DNA of 8,928 nucleotides from assembly GCA_964520785.1 (NCBI GenBank), contig CAZFQG010000229.1:1-8928 (forward strand). The letters are read 5' to 3'. Both the position numbers and the translations under genes were made by a program. Below the pieces are notes generated by a model. That model made no database searches. It had not been told where the DNA came from and saw only the letters and a list, made by a program, of their open reading frames with translations. Positions 7,719 through 8,928 of this stretch are shown here, piece by piece. Position 1 is the stretch's first letter. Every line of letters begins with the position of its first letter. The DNA is from CAZFQG01 sp964520785 (GTDB lineage: Bacteria > Planctomycetota > Planctomycetia > Pirellulales > Thermoguttaceae).

Positions 7719-8087
7719 ATGAGCCGATCGATTTTCTGGTTGGGAGTATTCCTACTGCCATGCCTTGGGCCAAATGCGTTCGGCGGCGAGTTATGCGGCA
7801 ATGGCTTGCGTTGCGAACTGCAATGCACGCGATCGGCCACCATCCCCTGTTATTGCCCGGACGACTACTGCCGTAAACCGGTTCCATGCATCCCCTGCCC
7901 GGGGCTGCGGGGATGCGCCGACGATTACTGTCGAAAACCGATGCCATGCCTTTCCTGTTTTTGCCTGCCATGTTGCGCGGACGACTATTGCCCGAAACCG
8001 CTTCCCTATTTCTGCTGGCCTGCAAACCGTCAAATCCAACGCTGCCCGCCGGGCAACGACGCCCTGAACTGCTCGGGCTGCAAGTGA
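7719..8087 (+). CDS. Small secreted cysteine-rich repeat protein of unknown function
   Basis: A 122-residue protein with 21 cysteines, 20 of them after the predicted signal peptide (hydrophobic 5-17, cleavage near residue 22). Three units with an exact 20-residue period begin at D48, D68 and D88. Each opens DDYC, then R or P, then KP, followed by a hydrophobic residue and P; the first two continue to C, and CxxC or CxC pairs follow. Such spacing suggests metal binding or a disulfide-linked extracellular protein, but neither is shown. I recall similar DDYCRKP repeat proteins from Planctomycetota, unchecked. ATG 7719 is supported by AAGGA (7706-7710) 8 bases upstream and by the signal peptide. 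It follows the channel gene on the same strand after a hairpin, so a link to efflux is possible but unproven. Reality as a gene is supported by the protein-level repeat and the secretion signal together. Confidence 0.75.
   Translation: MSRSIFWLGVFLLPCLGPNAFGGELCGNGLRCELQCTRSATIPCYCPDDYCRKPVPCIPCPGLRGCADDYCRKPMPCLSCFCLPCCADDYCPKPLPYFCWPANRQIQRCPPGNDALNCSGCK
7860..8018 (+). repeat. Three in-frame 60-base repeats (third partial)
   Basis: Units start at 7860, 7920 and 7980 and encode the DDYC-[RP]-KP blocks. The first about 30 bases of each unit are alike, differing largely at third codon positions, while the second halves vary. This pattern indicates old internal duplication kept under protein-level selection, not recent slippage. 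Confidence 0.7.
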
Positions 8088-8375
8088 CGCCAACAACGCG
8101 TCGATTTTTTGGTGCACCGGCCATGCCTGGGAGACAACCAGTACATTGAGGGATAGGAAGGGATAGGAAATTTGATTTCCCAACAAACTCAAGGATAACC
8201 GGGAAAATGTACCGGAACAACCCGTCGGCTTTCTCGTTGGTGCAGCCGCTCTCCATGCCATTATCAGGTCATGCTAGCCCACCCAGACAGGTCAGCTAGA
8301 CACCGCGAAGACATACCCCCCCCCCAGCACCGACCGCGAAACGCTATCGGCCAGAATCGAAGGTTGCTCAGGAAC
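8088..8375. other. Gene-free stretch with several small repeats
   Basis: No coding region is supported. It contains two adjacent copies of GGGATAGGAA (8150-8159, 8160-8169) running into the palindrome GGAAAT-TTG-ATTTCC (8166-8180). It also has two near-identical copies of CAGGTCA-(T)-GCTAG at 8265-8277 and 8288-8299, and a run of ten C at 8316-8325. It lies downstream of the transposase's stop codon, so it may include the end of that mobile element and its junction with the efflux locus. I cannot locate the exact border. Confidence 0.5.
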
Positions 8376-8928
8376 TCAGAAGGTCGCCAGGAACTCGTCG
8401 ATGTCGACGTACGTCACCTCGCCCGGCTCCTCCCCCTCGGATAACGTCGGCCGGCTTTCCCAATCCGCGTCCGGCTCGTAGACCCAGCCGTCTTCGCTCG
8501 GCGGGGCTCGCGCCGTCGACGGATCCCATAACCCGCAGTGACGCAATATCTTCTCGATCACGTCGCCGCGCGGCGGTTCGATAAAGGCGATCACCTTCAT
8601 TTCGCCGCCGCATCGGTCGCACTTCAGCGGGTCGACCTCGTACACCCGCTTGATCAGCATCGCCCACGTTTGGCTGCATCGCATGGGCTCCGTGGGCTCG
8701 TTCCCGGGCACCGTGCCGGTCCGCTTCGCCGCCTCGGCCTCCGCCGCCTTGCGACGCATCCCCCGGGCCTTGTTCGAGTACCAGCCGTAGTAGCGGACCA
8801 GGTGCGCGCCCTTCGGCGAGATGTGCTGCGTGAACTCGGCCAGGAAGTCGAGCGGGTCGAACACCTGGAAATTCCGTGTCCTTTCGGCAACCGTGCAAGA
8901 CTCGTCCCAGGCGGTTTGGTATCATTCG
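8376..8928 (-). pseudogene. IS91-like (Y2-type) transposase, C-terminal remnant, cut by window edge
   Basis: Reading leftward, an open frame from about 8921 to the TGA at 8376-8378 encodes a protein that starts RNFQVFDPLDFLAEFTQHI, continues LVRYYGWYSNKARGMRRK, then has a Cys pair in KCDRCGGEMKVIAFIE and ends with RHCGLWD and an acidic tail. This order is typical of the C-terminal third of IS91/IS801-type rolling-circle transposases (Y2_Tnp family). The catalytic HUH and tyrosine motifs would lie upstream, beyond the window. In the same frame a TGA occurs at 8922-8924, before the homologous part runs out, so the copy looks broken by a stop or frameshift. A GTG at 8864 could start a 162-residue fragment, but that would lack all catalytic residues. 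A 558-base frame shifted relative to this one is a shadow. Confidence 0.75.
8876..8895 (-). repeat. 20-base inverted repeat, right copy
   Basis: Read on the minus strand this is identical to 33-52. It lies just upstream of the conserved RNFQVFDP part of the transposase remnant, inside its open frame, where it encodes roughly TVAERT. Its presence in the transposase suggests the left copy is a scrap of a related element. Confidence 0.6.

Noticed and set aside
7765..8067. A 100-codon + strand frame inside the Cys-rich gene
   Set aside because: It stays open only because of the repeated DNA; it lacks a signal peptide, ribosome site or sensible composition, unlike the 7719 frame.
8368..8925. 185-codon minus-strand frame at the right edge
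   Set aside because: It is out of frame with the conserved transposase residues (DPLDFLAE, YYGWYSNK, CDRCGGEMK) and gives a low-complexity Arg/Gly-rich product.
1..8928. CRISPR array, tRNA or rRNA gene
   Set aside because: No regularly spaced identical repeats with unique spacers, no cloverleaf and no rRNA-like stretch were seen on either strand; the 60-base repeats at 7860-8018 are coding.

Overview
The window is GC-rich DNA carrying a complete tripartite RND-type efflux system. On the + strand, in order, are a TetR-family regulator, a periplasmic adaptor lipoprotein, an AcrB-class inner-membrane pump and a TolC/OprM-type outer-membrane channel. A small, extremely cysteine-rich secreted protein follows, and the window ends in the 3' part of a transposase gene on the minus strand. 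The host is a Gram-negative-type (diderm) bacterium. From memory, the DDYC-R-KP repeats of the small secreted protein and the IS91-like transposase type fit Planctomycetota best. That is an inference; the efflux genes themselves are widespread and do not settle it.

Layout: bases 1-529 hold no convincing gene but are rich in short inverted repeats. A near-consensus sigma70 promoter (530-558), overlapped by a TCAAT-N12-ATTGA dyad, drives the tetR-like gene (589-1209). The adaptor (1283-2614) and pump (2624-5761) follow closely and probably share that transcript. A 206-base gap then holds a second dyad with the same half-sites, just ahead of the outer-membrane channel gene (5968-7593). A strong hairpin (7653-7680) separates this gene from the Cys-rich protein gene (7719-8087). 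Bases 8088-8375 contain small repeats but no gene, and 8376-8928 is a broken transposase gene running off the right edge.

How the genes work together: adaptor, proton-driven pump and channel would form one envelope-spanning exporter. The TetR protein most likely represses its own transcript. Because the same half-sites recur ahead of the channel gene, it probably controls that separately transcribed gene too. Whether the Cys-rich secreted protein belongs to the system is unknown. A perfect 20-base inverted repeat lies near the two ends of the window, about 8.8 kb apart. It hints that fragments of related mobile DNA bracket the efflux locus.
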